Assembly: GCA_016787725.1 (NCBI GenBank)
Contig: JAEUTZ010000025.1
Span: forward strand, 310,001 to 374,000
Origin: Cyclobacteriaceae bacterium
GTDB taxonomy: Bacteria; Bacteroidota; Bacteroidia; Cytophagales; Cyclobacteriaceae
Length of the DNA: 64,000 bases
Direction: 5' to 3'
Each line of letters starts with the position of its first letter. Position 1 is the stretch's first letter. Below the pieces are notes generated by a model. That model had not been told where the DNA came from, did not search any database, and saw only the letters and a list, made by a program, of their open reading frames with translations. Of this stretch, positions 25,144 to 34,854 are shown piece by piece. The position numbers and the translations under genes are program-made.

Positions 25144-27178
25144 GTTGATCGATTTTCCAAATTCTGATCTATTTTTGCGCGTGTTTTCAAAATCTTACCT
25201 GTACATAATTCTGTTCGCAGGCATCAGCGCACTTGCATTCTCGCAAGAAAAGCCGGCCGATGTCAAACGAACCCGAATTCAGGCATTGGATACCATCAAA
25301 CGGCCACTGAGCCAACCAGTACAAAAACCGGATGCTGGCACGCCTACAGGCAGAGGATCCCAGATTTTAGATGATTCCACAAAAAATGTGTATGGTCCCA
25401 AAACCACCTTGTGGACCACCGAGCAGAGTTTCTTTTTCAATAAGCCATTGTACCAGCCGCTGGATACTACGCTCTCCAATTACCATCGGTGGACGCACGT
25501 GCAAGTGCTGAACAATACCAGCCAGGACCTGGGCAATGTTGGAACCGCCCTGAATCCCATTTTCCCTTCCGTGCCAACTACCATAGGTGCAGATCCGGGG
25601 TATCATTCCTATGTTCATTATTATGAAACTGAAGAACCGCGCTATTATGATACCAAGTCCCCATTCACCCGCATTTTTATTGTGTGGGGTGGGGATGGGC
25701 GAGCGACAACCAAAGTGGAATTCAGTCGCAACATTAAACCCAATTGGAATTTCGGATTCAATTACCGGCCGATACTGGTTGATAAGCAGATTCAACGAGC
25801 CCGGAAAGGCGACCGGCAAACGATCAGTCATTATTACGACTTCCATACCTCGTACCGTTCGCTTGACGACCGTTATGTGTTGCTCGCCAGTTTCAGGCGC
25901 ATGCGGCATCGGGTAAATGAAAATGGGGGCGTGCTCCTGACGCGCGACACCACCATCAATGGATACTTCGAAGATAATCCTCAACCGTACTTGTTGGCGG
26001 CCCAATCGGATGAGCTTCGAAATGTGCTGCATGTGTATCAATCCTATAAAATTTCAACTCCCTTACAGGTTTATCAAAAGTTGGATATCGGCCGGCAACG
26101 CAATCGCTTTACCGATACAAAAAGCAGCGAGACAAACTATAGTGATTATTTTCTATTTACAAATACCGATCCTGACATTGATACTGTGAATGTACGGGAT
26201 GGCATTGAATTCAAATCGCTGACGAATGAGGTGGGCGTAAAAGGAAATGCATTCAGGCTATTTTACAGCTTATACTATAAGCTTCGTCTGTATTCTGCAG
26301 TGAATCGATACGTGGCCGAGAGTGAAATATATGATCCTACCGGGGTTGAGAATTACCTGGGCGGTCAGGTTGCCTGGCAGTTTGATTCATTAATTCAGGT
26401 GGGGGGAAAAGCGGAATATTTATTGGATGGCAATTACCGGTTGCAAGCCAACCTGAATACCCGATGGGTTGATGCTTCCGCCACGACAGCTTTAGTGAAG
26501 CCTTCGATTCTATCAACGGTATACCGGGGCAGTCATCATAGCTGGGTCAATACATTCAATGATCGCTTCCACTATCAGCTGACAGGATTTTTGAAGGGTA
26601 ATTGGGATTGGTTATTCATCTCTCCCGGCATCACCTTCAACTACCTCACCAATTACATTTACTATAAGAGTAATCCCGTTTCAAAAGAACCACAGGTGTT
26701 ACCCGTTCAATCGACAGGCATTCAGCAAATCATGACACCGGAACTCCGCATGTCGGTCCGGTTTTTGAGACATGTGTATTTCCGGCCGCAACTCATGTAT
26801 AACGAGTTCTTAAGAAATGATGCGGAAGCAGTACGCATGCCCACCTGGTTCTTAAATGCACAATTGGCATATGAGAACATGCTTTTTAAGCGAGCCATCC
26901 AGGTTCAAATCGGTGTAGACGCCCATTGGAAGTCCGACTATACTGCGTTAAACTATGATCCGGCCATTCAACAGTTTTATGTACAAGATGGATTTATCAA
27001 TCCGGCCTACCCGCTTGTGGACGTATTCTTCAACGGCAAGTTTAGCCGGGGGCGATTCTTTGTCAAATACCATAACCTGGTGCAGGCGATTACCAAGAGC
27101 GGTTACCTGCCAACACCGGGGTATCCGGCCAAGGCCAATGTACTCGATTTTGGTTTTGATTTACTTTTATTTGACTGA
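25136..27178 (+). CDS. Putative porin (Porin_10-like outer-membrane protein)
   Basis: About 680 residues. A signal peptide (LYIILFAGISALAFSQ) is followed by a linker and then a beta-rich domain (FTRIFIVWGGDGRATTKVEFSRNIKPNWNFG; TWFLNAQLAYENMLFKRAIQVQIG) ending in DFGFDLLLFD, as in the Bacteroidota 'putative porin' family. GTG at 25136 overlaps lpxK; GTG at 25181 would start just before the signal peptide. The start is therefore not settled. A TATTTTTG box lies at 25168-25175. Confidence 0.75.
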   Translation: MNKLIDFPNSDLFLRVFSKSYLYIILFAGISALAFSQEKPADVKRTRIQALDTIKRPLSQPVQKPDAGTPTGRGSQILDDSTKNVYGPKTTLWTTEQSFFFNKPLYQPLDTTLSNYHRWTHVQVLNNTSQDLGNVGTALNPIFPSVPTTIGADPGYHSYVHYYETEEPRYYDTKSPFTRIFIVWGGDGRATTKVEFSRNIKPNWNFGFNYRPILVDKQIQRARKGDRQTISHYYDFHTSYRSLDDRYVLLASFRRMRHRVNENGGVLLTRDTTINGYFEDNPQPYLLAAQSDELRNVLHVYQSYKISTPLQVYQKLDIGRQRNRFTDTKSSETNYSDYFLFTNTDPDIDTVNVRDGIEFKSLTNEVGVKGNAFRLFYSLYYKLRLYSAVNRYVAESEIYDPTGVENYLGGQVAWQFDSLIQVGGKAEYLLDGNYRLQANLNTRWVDASATTALVKPSILSTVYRGSHHSWVNTFNDRFHYQLTGFLKGNWDWLFISPGITFNYLTNYIYYKSNPVSKEPQVLPVQSTGIQQIMTPELRMSVRFLRHVYFRPQLMYNEFLRNDAEAVRMPTWFLNAQLAYENMLFKRAIQVQIGVDAHWKSDYTALNYDPAIQQFYVQDGFINPAYPLVDVFFNGKFSRGRFFVKYHNLVQAITKSGYLPTPGYPAKANVLDFGFDLLLFD

Positions 27179-27771
27179 TGGAAAAGCATGTATTGGGCCT
27201 GGAGTTGCCTACAGATCCGCGGTGGGTTAACATTGCAGAGAAAAACATTGAAGATATTCTGGTCGATCATGCGTATTGCGAACAGAAAGCGGCCTCCTCC
27301 TGTATTTCCCTAATTGTTAATTTTCCTGAAAAGCAGAGGTTGGTAGAAGCCCTTACACCGGTGGTAGCCGAAGAGTGGAGTCACTTTGAACGGGTATTGG
27401 ACCACTTGCGAAAGCGAGGGTTTCATCTGGGCGTTCAACGGAAGGATGAATATGTGGAGCAGTTGCAAAAAATCGTAAAGAAGGGTGGAAGCCGGGAACA
27501 ACAGTTAGTAGAGAAACTTTTAATCAATGCGCTGATTGAAGCCCGTAGTTGCGAACGCTTTCGCTTGTTATGGAAGGAAATCGGGGATGAGGAGCTCAGT
27601 AAGTTCTACTATGAGTTGATGGTGTCAGAGGCAGGTCATTATAAAAATTTTATAAAACTCGCCAAAGAATTTCAGAAAGAAGAACTTGTTGAAAAGCGCT
27701 GGCGTGAAATTCTAACACAAGAAGCTGAGATCCTGAAAAACATGAAGGTCCGGGGCGACCGGATGCATTAA
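27178..27771 (+). CDS. miaE: tRNA-(ms2io6A37) hydroxylase-like protein (MiaE)
   Basis: 197 residues of a di-iron helical-bundle family. Iron ligands are visible as EEWSHFERV, EARSCERF and EAGHYKNF, plus an earlier Glu in YCEQKAAS. MiaE hydroxylates the isopentenyl side chain of modified A37 in tRNA. ATG overlaps the porin TGA by one base (TGATG). It ends directly against the convergent T9SS gene with no gap. Confidence 0.88.
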   Translation: MEKHVLGLELPTDPRWVNIAEKNIEDILVDHAYCEQKAASSCISLIVNFPEKQRLVEALTPVVAEEWSHFERVLDHLRKRGFHLGVQRKDEYVEQLQKIVKKGGSREQQLVEKLLINALIEARSCERFRLLWKEIGDEELSKFYYELMVSEAGHYKNFIKLAKEFQKEELVEKRWREILTQEAEILKNMKVRGDRMH

Positions 27772-30700
27772 TTACTCCCGCACGATTACTTTCAAGGTTT
27801 TGTTCCAATCCGGAGTCTGAATAATGATGAGATGGGTACCGCGCGATGGAATAGTAAGATCGGTTTTGTGAAGACCCGCTTGTACCAATGAATTTATTTT
27901 TTGAGTAACCCGGCCGGCAAGATCCACGACTTGAATGGTAACAGCCCCGGGTTTCGAAAGTGAATAAGAAAGCGTTACCGGTCCGGTGGTAGGATTCGGA
28001 TACAGTTCCACAGCACCAGGAATGGCTGGATCTTCAATTCCCGTTGGCTCTTGTTGAATATGCAGATCATCCACAGACCAACCCCAACTGGTGACGGATT
28101 CATCCGAAAATAGACGGAAACGGAATAAAAGGGTATCGCCAACAGCAAACCGGGTAGTAAGGTTGATGGTATGATCCACAAATTGCGCAATGGATCCGGG
28201 TTGATTCGTGGCATGGGCTGTTAACCAGGATGCATTAAAGGACGCATCGTAACCATCGGCAAGGGGAATCCAATGAACTCCGTCTTTTGTAGCCTCGACT
28301 ACTACATAATCCTTAAAGCCGGGTTGACCAAACGCTGACCCCGGGCTGCCAGGCTCAACAATCGCTACATCGCGATAAAAGAAAAAGGGATAGGTGCTGG
28401 TAACAACAATGGGTTGCTTCAGAGTAGCAACGGCCGTGGAATTTAACGCGTATTGATGTAACGACTGCAAACTGGCATTAGCATTGCCAAAGGGTTGAAT
28501 GGTAAATGCGGTTAAACTGAGGTCTGATCCCAGATTAAAGTAATTGAAATACTGATTTTGAATGGATTTGAGTTGAAGTTTCTCACCCGTTACCTCCAAC
28601 GAATGAAAGGGGGCCACTCCCTTGTAGCTGATTAATTTTGCCTTCACACTTCCCGGCTGCACGCCAGCAAGGGAAAGGGTATAGTCTCCGGCAGGGACCT
28701 GATTGAGTTTACCTACAAATACACCTTGCAGATAAACCCAGGTGGAATCAAAGGTTTCGGGCAAGGTGATCCCAAGCGTCAACTCTGCTTGTGGCGAGGT
28801 TCCAATTCCGGTAATGGTAGGATTCTTTCGTGCGAGTTGATTGTCTTCCATTTGTGCCGTCCAGATACCACGGCCATGGGTGGCGATCACCACCTGGTTG
28901 TCCTGACCTTTCATATCCCAGACCGATACATTCGGAAAATCATTAAGCAAATTCCAGGTAAGACCGTTGTCAAGGGATTCGACAATTCCAATTTCAGTTC
29001 CGGCCCAAATAATGTGCGGGTCATCCGGCCGAACATACAAGCAGTAAACAGCTACATCCGGAAATCCATTTGTACTGGAGCTGCCGGTAAAACCGGAAAT
29101 ATCTTCCCAGGTTTCACCAAGGTCTTGAGTGCGTAAAATTTTTGGCCGACCGGCAAAAGAAAACAATGCGTAGGCAGTACTATCTTCAATCGGATGAGAC
29201 GCTAACTTGGTTATACCTCCCATTACTTGTGCGGTGTAATTGTTGGTGGCTTTATAAGTCACTCCGCCATTAGTGGAGACATGTATGTTTCTTAGGTTCC
29301 CGGAATTCACCATGCCACTCCCAGCCCACACAATATTGGCATTGGCACGCGATACTTCTACATCCATGAGCGATGCACTGCCCCATTTTTCAGGGATAGC
29401 GGTTAACGTCCAGTTCGCTCCAAAATCGGTTGATCGGAAAACACCGGCTGATGAAAGAGTATAGAGTACATCGGGGTTAAAAGGAGAGTTGGCAAGTTTG
29501 GATACAAAGGGATGGGACCCACTCAGACCGCTGGTGGCGCTGGTCCAGGTAATTCCGCCATCCAGGGAACGCGAGAAGTTATTCCCTTGTGAGCCACCAA
29601 TGAGCTTTTTATCATCAAGCTTATGCCAGACAACTTCAAATCCATCTCCGCCCAAGGCAAATTGATAAGCAATTCCCTGAGAAGCAACCTGACCGGTCGG
29701 TGATCGCCACGTGCCGTTATCCTGCATCCCACCAAAATACTCGTCAAATCCGGGTCTTTTATCCGCGCCATAAAATTGACTGGTATTGTAGGTTAGACCA
29801 ACCATTTTCCAATCTCCCTGATTGATACCAGGCGATGGGGCAGTGTTCGAAACAAAGATTCCTCCATCGCTGGCATTCAGAATTTTGTAGGTGGAGGCAG
29901 ACATGGGAACGGCAACGAGATTGTGATGATCGGGGTGAACATCTTTAGCAAATGTGAGGAAGCGATTTTTGCCATCAAATTGATTGTACGCATCGGCTAT
30001 GGTAATGGTAGTGGCGTTGATCAGCGGCAATGAGCTGAAGGTGATGGAAATTTTTGAATCGGTAATATCGGCAGGCCAACTTTTACCGGCCGCCAGCACC
30101 GGCCACAAGAAATACATTTGTTGTGTGATGTGCCCGCCATTGACAGCAACGGTGGGGTGAGGCGTGGCGCTATAATCCAGGTTATTAATGTAAATGTATT
30201 CACGACTTTGTGCGGTCGCAGGTCCTTCCGTATTCTGGAGCAGGAGATTGAACTGGCCATTGCGATCCTGATCGCGGAACGAAACCATTAATTGGCGGTT
30301 GTTGGTAACATCCCAAACTTCAAAGGGAACATCCACATAATTCGCATAACTGTAGCTGACATCGGGTACGCCCGAAGTAGCTCCTTCCGGCACCAGAAAA
30401 CGATGGGCCTTTTGACTGCGACCAGCACCAAATCTGATTTCGACCGAAGCGTTGGCGGCCGAACCAATTGCCAAACGACCTCCATAAAAGGCGGCACCAA
30501 AGTTCACCATGGTCAGAAAGTTTGTACTCAGCTCTTGCACGGAATAACTATTCACCGAACTCGATCCGCTCTCGACCTGTACCCGAAAAAGACTAACACC
30601 ACCCACATAGATGACATTGGCATCAAAAGGATCACACAGGATCGTATTATCATACCAACCCTGGCCACCTAGGAAATTTACATTGTTGTTGTTGAAGGAA

Positions 30701-31692
30701 ACTTTTACCACCGACCAATTTCCTCCGGCATCATTGGATATATAGAGGTCCGAGCCGGTTCCTGACAAGCCACCTTCGGCAGAAGCGAAAACCCGATTCG
30801 TATTGACTGGTGATACAGCCAACTCCAATCGCCCGGACGGACTCATTCCGGCATTGGCAAGGGTCCATGTCATGCCGGCATCCATTGATTTATAAATACC
30901 CACGCCATTTTGAGCAGCATACTGAATGTTGTAATTGCCGGGTGTCACTTTTAAATCTTCAACGCCCAATAGCGGAGCGGTCTTCATCCAGGTATCACCA
31001 CCATCAATCGTGCGATAAATGCCGGAGCTGGTGGCGGCCACTAGAATATTGGCATTGGTTGGATCAACCGCAATTCGATTAATGTCCGAAAAGTTCGAAG
31101 TAGCGGTCAGGTAATTCCAGGTTTGTCCGCGGTCGGTTGATTTAAACATACCATTGCCCCGGATGCCGGGCAGGCCCCCAAAACTTTCGCCCGTGCCCAT
31201 GTAAATAATGTTGTGATTCGACTCAGCCATGGCGAGTACGGTAGTGGCCAGATTGGAAAGGGCAGGTGTTAAAAGTGTCCAGCTGGATCCGCCATTGGTA
31301 GTCTTCCACACACCTCCGCCAGCAGAACCTGCATACCAGGTATTTTTAGTAGGATCGTCCGGGTCTACGATCAAACCGCGGGTTCTTCCCGGAACATTTG
31401 ATGGGCCCCGTTCAATCCATTCAATCACACCATTGGATTTCGTTCGGGCACCCGACCGGGCGGCATGCGCTTTTGATTGAGCAAGTTCCCGCAACAGGTA
31501 GCCCGGTTTATACCCGGGCTCAACCGCATCCTGGGGTGTACGAATGCTTTTGTGAAACAAGATAAATTGTTCCGGTCCGTTAAATTCCTGTGGCTGATAC
31601 GCCTCGGGTTGAAAAGGAGGGTTTGTTTGGATAGCAATGAGTATCACCAAACAAAAGATCAAATTCAATAGAATCAGGTAGCGGAACTTCAT
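27772..31692 (-). CDS. T9SS-secreted BNR/VPS10-like repeat protein
   Basis: 1306 residues. A signal-anchor-like N-terminus (YLILLNLIFCLVILIAI) precedes many BNR/Asp-box and sortilin-like repeats (GGVWKTTNGGSSWTLL; GMFKSTDRGQTWNYL; GIVESLDNGLTWNLL), which form a large propeller. A C-terminal jelly-roll-like region (WGWSVDDLHIQ) and a T9SS type-A sorting tail (VELYPNPTTGPVTLSY...LIIIQT) follow. It should be exported by the type IX system and attached to the surface or released. Substrate unknown. Confidence 0.88.
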   Translation of the reverse strand: MKFRYLILLNLIFCLVILIAIQTNPPFQPEAYQPQEFNGPEQFILFHKSIRTPQDAVEPGYKPGYLLRELAQSKAHAARSGARTKSNGVIEWIERGPSNVPGRTRGLIVDPDDPTKNTWYAGSAGGGVWKTTNGGSSWTLLTPALSNLATTVLAMAESNHNIIYMGTGESFGGLPGIRGNGMFKSTDRGQTWNYLTATSNFSDINRIAVDPTNANILVAATSSGIYRTIDGGDTWMKTAPLLGVEDLKVTPGNYNIQYAAQNGVGIYKSMDAGMTWTLANAGMSPSGRLELAVSPVNTNRVFASAEGGLSGTGSDLYISNDAGGNWSVVKVSFNNNNVNFLGGQGWYDNTILCDPFDANVIYVGGVSLFRVQVESGSSSVNSYSVQELSTNFLTMVNFGAAFYGGRLAIGSAANASVEIRFGAGRSQKAHRFLVPEGATSGVPDVSYSYANYVDVPFEVWDVTNNRQLMVSFRDQDRNGQFNLLLQNTEGPATAQSREYIYINNLDYSATPHPTVAVNGGHITQQMYFLWPVLAAGKSWPADITDSKISITFSSLPLINATTITIADAYNQFDGKNRFLTFAKDVHPDHHNLVAVPMSASTYKILNASDGGIFVSNTAPSPGINQGDWKMVGLTYNTSQFYGADKRPGFDEYFGGMQDNGTWRSPTGQVASQGIAYQFALGGDGFEVVWHKLDDKKLIGGSQGNNFSRSLDGGITWTSATSGLSGSHPFVSKLANSPFNPDVLYTLSSAGVFRSTDFGANWTLTAIPEKWGSASLMDVEVSRANANIVWAGSGMVNSGNLRNIHVSTNGGVTYKATNNYTAQVMGGITKLASHPIEDSTAYALFSFAGRPKILRTQDLGETWEDISGFTGSSSTNGFPDVAVYCLYVRPDDPHIIWAGTEIGIVESLDNGLTWNLLNDFPNVSVWDMKGQDNQVVIATHGRGIWTAQMEDNQLARKNPTITGIGTSPQAELTLGITLPETFDSTWVYLQGVFVGKLNQVPAGDYTLSLAGVQPGSVKAKLISYKGVAPFHSLEVTGEKLQLKSIQNQYFNYFNLGSDLSLTAFTIQPFGNANASLQSLHQYALNSTAVATLKQPIVVTSTYPFFFYRDVAIVEPGSPGSAFGQPGFKDYVVVEATKDGVHWIPLADGYDASFNASWLTAHATNQPGSIAQFVDHTINLTTRFAVGDTLLFRFRLFSDESVTSWGWSVDDLHIQQEPTGIEDPAIPGAVELYPNPTTGPVTLSYSLSKPGAVTIQVVDLAGRVTQKINSLVQAGLHKTDLTIPSRGTHLIIIQTPDWNKTLKVIVRE

Positions 31693-31693
31693 G

Positions 31694-32074
31694 TCAAAAC
31701 TTTTGAGCGCGAACGGAAATCAATCTAATATAATCTTTCAATTCTTCCTGTTGCCTGATCATGCCAGGCTGATCCAATAATTCCAGTTGATAGTCACCGG
31801 CCCATCGAACATAGCCCGGGATAAAGCGTTGTTCAAGAACAATTTTCTGCGAGGCAACTTCAAACACAACAAAAGCAAGTGCTTGGGCAGGAACGGTAGG
31901 AACATTCTTTTGCACATAGAGAATATATTCTCCGGTCGCATTTTTTTCCGAGATAAAGTCATTACCTAATTTTTCAACTGCAAGTTGATCCAACCGGTTA
32001 GTGGAATCTACGACTGCAGCCGGCTTACAGGCTACCGCAATGAACCACACCCAATGAAGTACGGTTAATCTCAA
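31694..32074 (-). CDS. Small lipoprotein, TTG start overlapping upstream stop
   Basis: 126 residues from a TTG at 32072-32074 that overlaps the TGA of the upstream gene as TTGA. The first residues (LRLTVLHWVWFIAVACKPA) give a short signal peptide with a lipobox-like AVAC. A longer in-frame reading to 32227 lies inside the upstream gene and has no signal peptide, so I reject it. The body (NDFISEKNATGEYILYVQK...LEQRFIPGYVRWAGDY) is unassigned. Probably works with the secreted protein encoded upstream. Confidence 0.62.
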   Translation of the reverse strand: MRLTVLHWVWFIAVACKPAAVVDSTNRLDQLAVEKLGNDFISEKNATGEYILYVQKNVPTVPAQALAFVVFEVASQKIVLEQRFIPGYVRWAGDYQLELLDQPGMIRQQEELKDYIRLISVRAQKF

Positions 32075-33327
32075 GTCTTTTGCTTTTTCTTTTTGGCTGC
32101 CGGGAACAGGATATTGTTCAGGATCAATCGGTATCCGGGAGAGTTCGGGTGCAAATTCAGATCCGTAGGCTCTTCGCCCACCTGGTGCTGGTAATCTTCC
32201 GGATCGTGCCCCCCGTAAAAGGTCCAAAATCCCTTGCCAAAAATTCCATGCAGATACTTTGCTTCCTTGATCTCACCGTTCTCGCCCATGATTGTAACAT
32301 CGGGTTTTACCAGACGCTTTTTGAAACCGGTAGTCTGACCATAAAAGCCTTTAATTACCCGGGTATGGTTTTGCGTAAGCATGGTGGGGATGGGATCCCA
32401 TTTGGCTGAGAATTGAAAGATGCTGAAATAATCATTGTCTTGCCGTAGTCCCCGATCCGGAAGGTTGTTGTCGATATCCGAAAATTCATATTGAAAGGGA
32501 TCAAGAGATAATCGAAAATCGGTAAAGGCGAAGGTATTGTTAAAGTTCAATTTGGATTGTGCCTGCGGATCAGCCGGATCGCCATCGTACATCCGTTCAC
32601 AGATGTCTACACCTTCAGCGGCCAGGGCAATGTCATAGGTATCTGTTGCCGAACACATGGCAAACAGAAATCCACCCCCGGCCACAAATTCTTTGATTCT
32701 TTTTACAACAGCCAGTTTGGCCTGCGATACTTTGTGAAATCCAAACCTCCGTGCAGTTTCTTCGGCTTCCCGCTGCTGTTCAATGTACCAGGGATAATTA
32801 GCGTAGTTGCTGTAGAACTTTCCATACTGACCCGTAAAATCTTCATGATGCAAATGGAGCCAATCGTACTTCGGAAGCAAGTCATTTAGCACTTCATCAT
32901 CAAAAATCACATCATAGGGAATTTCGGCATAAGTAAGGACGAGCGTAACCGCATCGTCCCACGGTTGTTTTGTCTTGGGAGAGTAGACCGCAATGCGGGG
33001 ATACTTTTCCAACTTCATGATGTCGTAGTTGGCAGCCGGGCTGGCGATTTCAGAAACAAGGGTATTGACTTTAGCTTCTGAAATGATCTCAAAACTGACG
33101 CCCCGGACCACGAGCTCGTTTTGAATGCTGGGATGGTATTTGCACATGAAACTGCCCCCGCGGTAATTCAGGAGCCAGTCCACTTCCATATCGTGTCGGA
33201 GAATCCAATAGGCTATACCATAGGCTTTCAGGTGGTTAGTTTGCTTTTCATCCATCGGAATGAGGATGGAATTGGCAAAGGCCCCCCCGGAAAGGGTTAG
33301 AATCAAAAACAAAAACACCACGCGCAT
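32071..33327 (-). CDS. Secreted protein of unknown function
   Basis: 418 residues from ATG at 33327 (MRVVFLFLILTLSGGAFA, a clean signal peptide); the ORF extends 11 codons further upstream. It opens ILIPMDEKQTNHLKAYGIAYW and contains AGGGFLFAMCSATDTYDIALAA, which looks like a class-I glutamine-amidotransferase/ThuA-like fold region. Relatives in this phylum are often auto-labelled 'asparagine synthetase B' (from memory), but no synthetase motif is visible. It is followed at once by the small lipoprotein. Confidence 0.7.
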   Translation of the reverse strand: MRVVFLFLILTLSGGAFANSILIPMDEKQTNHLKAYGIAYWILRHDMEVDWLLNYRGGSFMCKYHPSIQNELVVRGVSFEIISEAKVNTLVSEIASPAANYDIMKLEKYPRIAVYSPKTKQPWDDAVTLVLTYAEIPYDVIFDDEVLNDLLPKYDWLHLHHEDFTGQYGKFYSNYANYPWYIEQQREAEETARRFGFHKVSQAKLAVVKRIKEFVAGGGFLFAMCSATDTYDIALAAEGVDICERMYDGDPADPQAQSKLNFNNTFAFTDFRLSLDPFQYEFSDIDNNLPDRGLRQDNDYFSIFQFSAKWDPIPTMLTQNHTRVIKGFYGQTTGFKKRLVKPDVTIMGENGEIKEAKYLHGIFGKGFWTFYGGHDPEDYQHQVGEEPTDLNLHPNSPGYRLILNNILFPAAKKKKQKT

Positions 33328-33403
33328 CGTATACCGGTCTATTGAACTACTTTGTAACAAAAGAATCGACCAAGAGTCTTATTAAAAAGATCGATTAAAG
33401 ATA

Positions 33404-33411
33404 TAATTTTG
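33404..33411 (+). promoter_or_regulatory. -7 box upstream of MacB-like permease
   Basis: TAATTTTG matches TAnnTTTG, 52 nt before the ATG at 33464. No clear -33 element. Confidence 0.38.
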
Positions 33412-33463
33412 AATCCAGTTTTGAGTCTATATTGAAAATTAGCCGCTAAAAGCATTTTCCTGC

Positions 33464-34699
33464 ATGAATTTAGTTGAAAATATAAAAGAAGGGTTACGGT
33501 CAGTGAAAGCCAACATGCTACGGTCTGTATTAACGGCCCTCATTGTTGCCATTGGCATCACCTCATTAGTAGGAATTCTCACCGCCATCGATGGTATTGA
33601 ATATTCGGTTTCCGAGAGTCTTTCTTCCCTGGGCGTTAATACATTCGATATCTACTCAAAATGGAACCGGGGTCGCAGTCAGGAGGGCGTGGTGGAAAAG
33701 GTTCGTCCCCGCCTCACCCTGCAGGAAACGTTGAAGTTTATCGAGCAATACAATGTTCCCTCCGCCATCAGCCTGTCAGCACGGCTAACCAACCTGGCCG
33801 AGGTAAAGCATGGTTCAAAAAAGACGAATCCCAATGTCGACATCCGCGGGGCAAACGAAGAGTATGTTCCGATCAAAGGACTTAACATTCAGCTCGGCCG
33901 AAACTTTTCGCCCTTCGAAATTCAGTATGGAAGTAAGGTAGCTATCATCGGGTATAAATTAGCCGTTGAACTCTATGGCGAGAATCCCAACCCGGTCAAT
34001 ACCGAAATCTCTTTTAAGGGAACGCAATTTAAGGTGATTGGCATGCTGAAAGAGAAGGGCGATATCTCGGAGAATAATTTTGATAACATGGTGATCATAC
34101 CCATCCTGGTGGCCAACCAGATGGCCCAGGGTCAACCCCTGCGGTACATCCTCACGGTAGGCATTCAGGACATGGAGCAGGTTGATTATGCAATGGGTGA
34201 GGCGACCGGTTTGATGCGTAAAATCCGGCAAGACCGGGTGGATGAAACAAACTCCTTTGAGATCGAGAAAAGCGAAACACTGGCCCAGGAACTCGAAAGC
34301 ATTACCAGTGGCTTGCGCTGGGGCGGATTTGGTGTAGGATTCATTACATTGTTGGGGGCATCCATCGCCTTGATGAACATTATGCTGGTTTCCGTAACGG
34401 AACGGACCCGCGAAGTGGGTGTTCGAAAAGCATTAGGCGCCACCCCGCTTCGCATTCGGCAGCAGTTTGTAATTGAGGCGATTGTGGTGTGCGTGTTGGG
34501 AGGAATCGGAGGCGTAATTCTGGGGATTCTGATCGGAAACCTGATCTCGAAAGCCATTGGTATCGATGCGTTTGTTGTTCCCTGGCTGTGGATGTTGGTG
34601 GGCATGCTGATTTGTATTTTTGTTGGGTTGCTTTCAGGGTACTACCCGGCTCACAAAGCTTCCAAACTTGATCCGATTGAATCCCTGCGGTTCGAATAA
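33464..34699 (+). CDS. ABC transporter permease, MacB/FtsX type
   Basis: 411 residues. One N-terminal membrane helix (LRSVLTALIVAIGITSLVGIL), a periplasmic MacB core domain (about 50-270), then three helices (VGFITLLGASIALMNIMLVSV; AIVVCVLGGIGGVILGIL; WMLVGMLICIFVGLLSGYYPA). VTERTREVGVRKALGA is the classic MacB motif. No ATPase gene is adjacent, so its partner is elsewhere. Followed by a strong terminator. Confidence 0.9.
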   Translation: MNLVENIKEGLRSVKANMLRSVLTALIVAIGITSLVGILTAIDGIEYSVSESLSSLGVNTFDIYSKWNRGRSQEGVVEKVRPRLTLQETLKFIEQYNVPSAISLSARLTNLAEVKHGSKKTNPNVDIRGANEEYVPIKGLNIQLGRNFSPFEIQYGSKVAIIGYKLAVELYGENPNPVNTEISFKGTQFKVIGMLKEKGDISENNFDNMVIIPILVANQMAQGQPLRYILTVGIQDMEQVDYAMGEATGLMRKIRQDRVDETNSFEIEKSETLAQELESITSGLRWGGFGVGFITLLGASIALMNIMLVSVTERTREVGVRKALGATPLRIRQQFVIEAIVVCVLGGIGGVILGILIGNLISKAIGIDAFVVPWLWMLVGMLICIFVGLLSGYYPAHKASKLDPIESLRFE

Positions 34700-34722
34700 A
34701 GTCGTTTGCAGATAAATTTAAG

Positions 34723-34758
34723 ACTCCCTGCTTTTACAGACAGGGAGTTTTTATTTTT
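34723..34758 (+). terminator. Rho-independent terminator of the permease gene
   Basis: ACTCCCTG (723-730), 10-nt loop, CAGGGAGT (741-748), then a T-rich tract (TTTTATTTTT). The T-tract also forms the -7-like box of the following tRNA gene. Confidence 0.85.
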
Positions 34759-34759
34759 G
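34752..34759 (+). promoter_or_regulatory. -7 box for tRNA-Ser
   Basis: TATTTTTG matches TAnnTTTG, 7 nt before the mature tRNA start, and lies inside the U-tract of the preceding terminator. Confidence 0.45.
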
Positions 34760-34766
34760 CGCTCCC

Positions 34767-34854
34767 GGAGAAGTGCCAGAGAGGCTGAATGGGACGGTCT
34801 CGAAAACCGTTATCCGCTATATGCGGATCGAGGGTTCGAATCCCTCCTTCTCCG
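34767..34854 (+). tRNA. tRNA-Ser (anticodon CGA)
   Basis: 88 nt, class II. Acceptor GGAGAAG/CTTCTCC with discriminator G, anticodon stem ACGGT/ACCGT with loop CTCGAAA (anticodon CGA, codon UCG), a long variable arm (TCCGC...GCGGA) and a normal T-arm GAGGG-TTCGAAT-CCCTC. CCA is not encoded. The stop codon of the opposite-strand gene begins at the next base. Confidence 0.95.

Noticed and set aside
32075-32227. N-terminal extension of the small lipoprotein
   Set aside because: Out-of-frame reading of the upstream gene; removes the signal peptide from the N-terminus.
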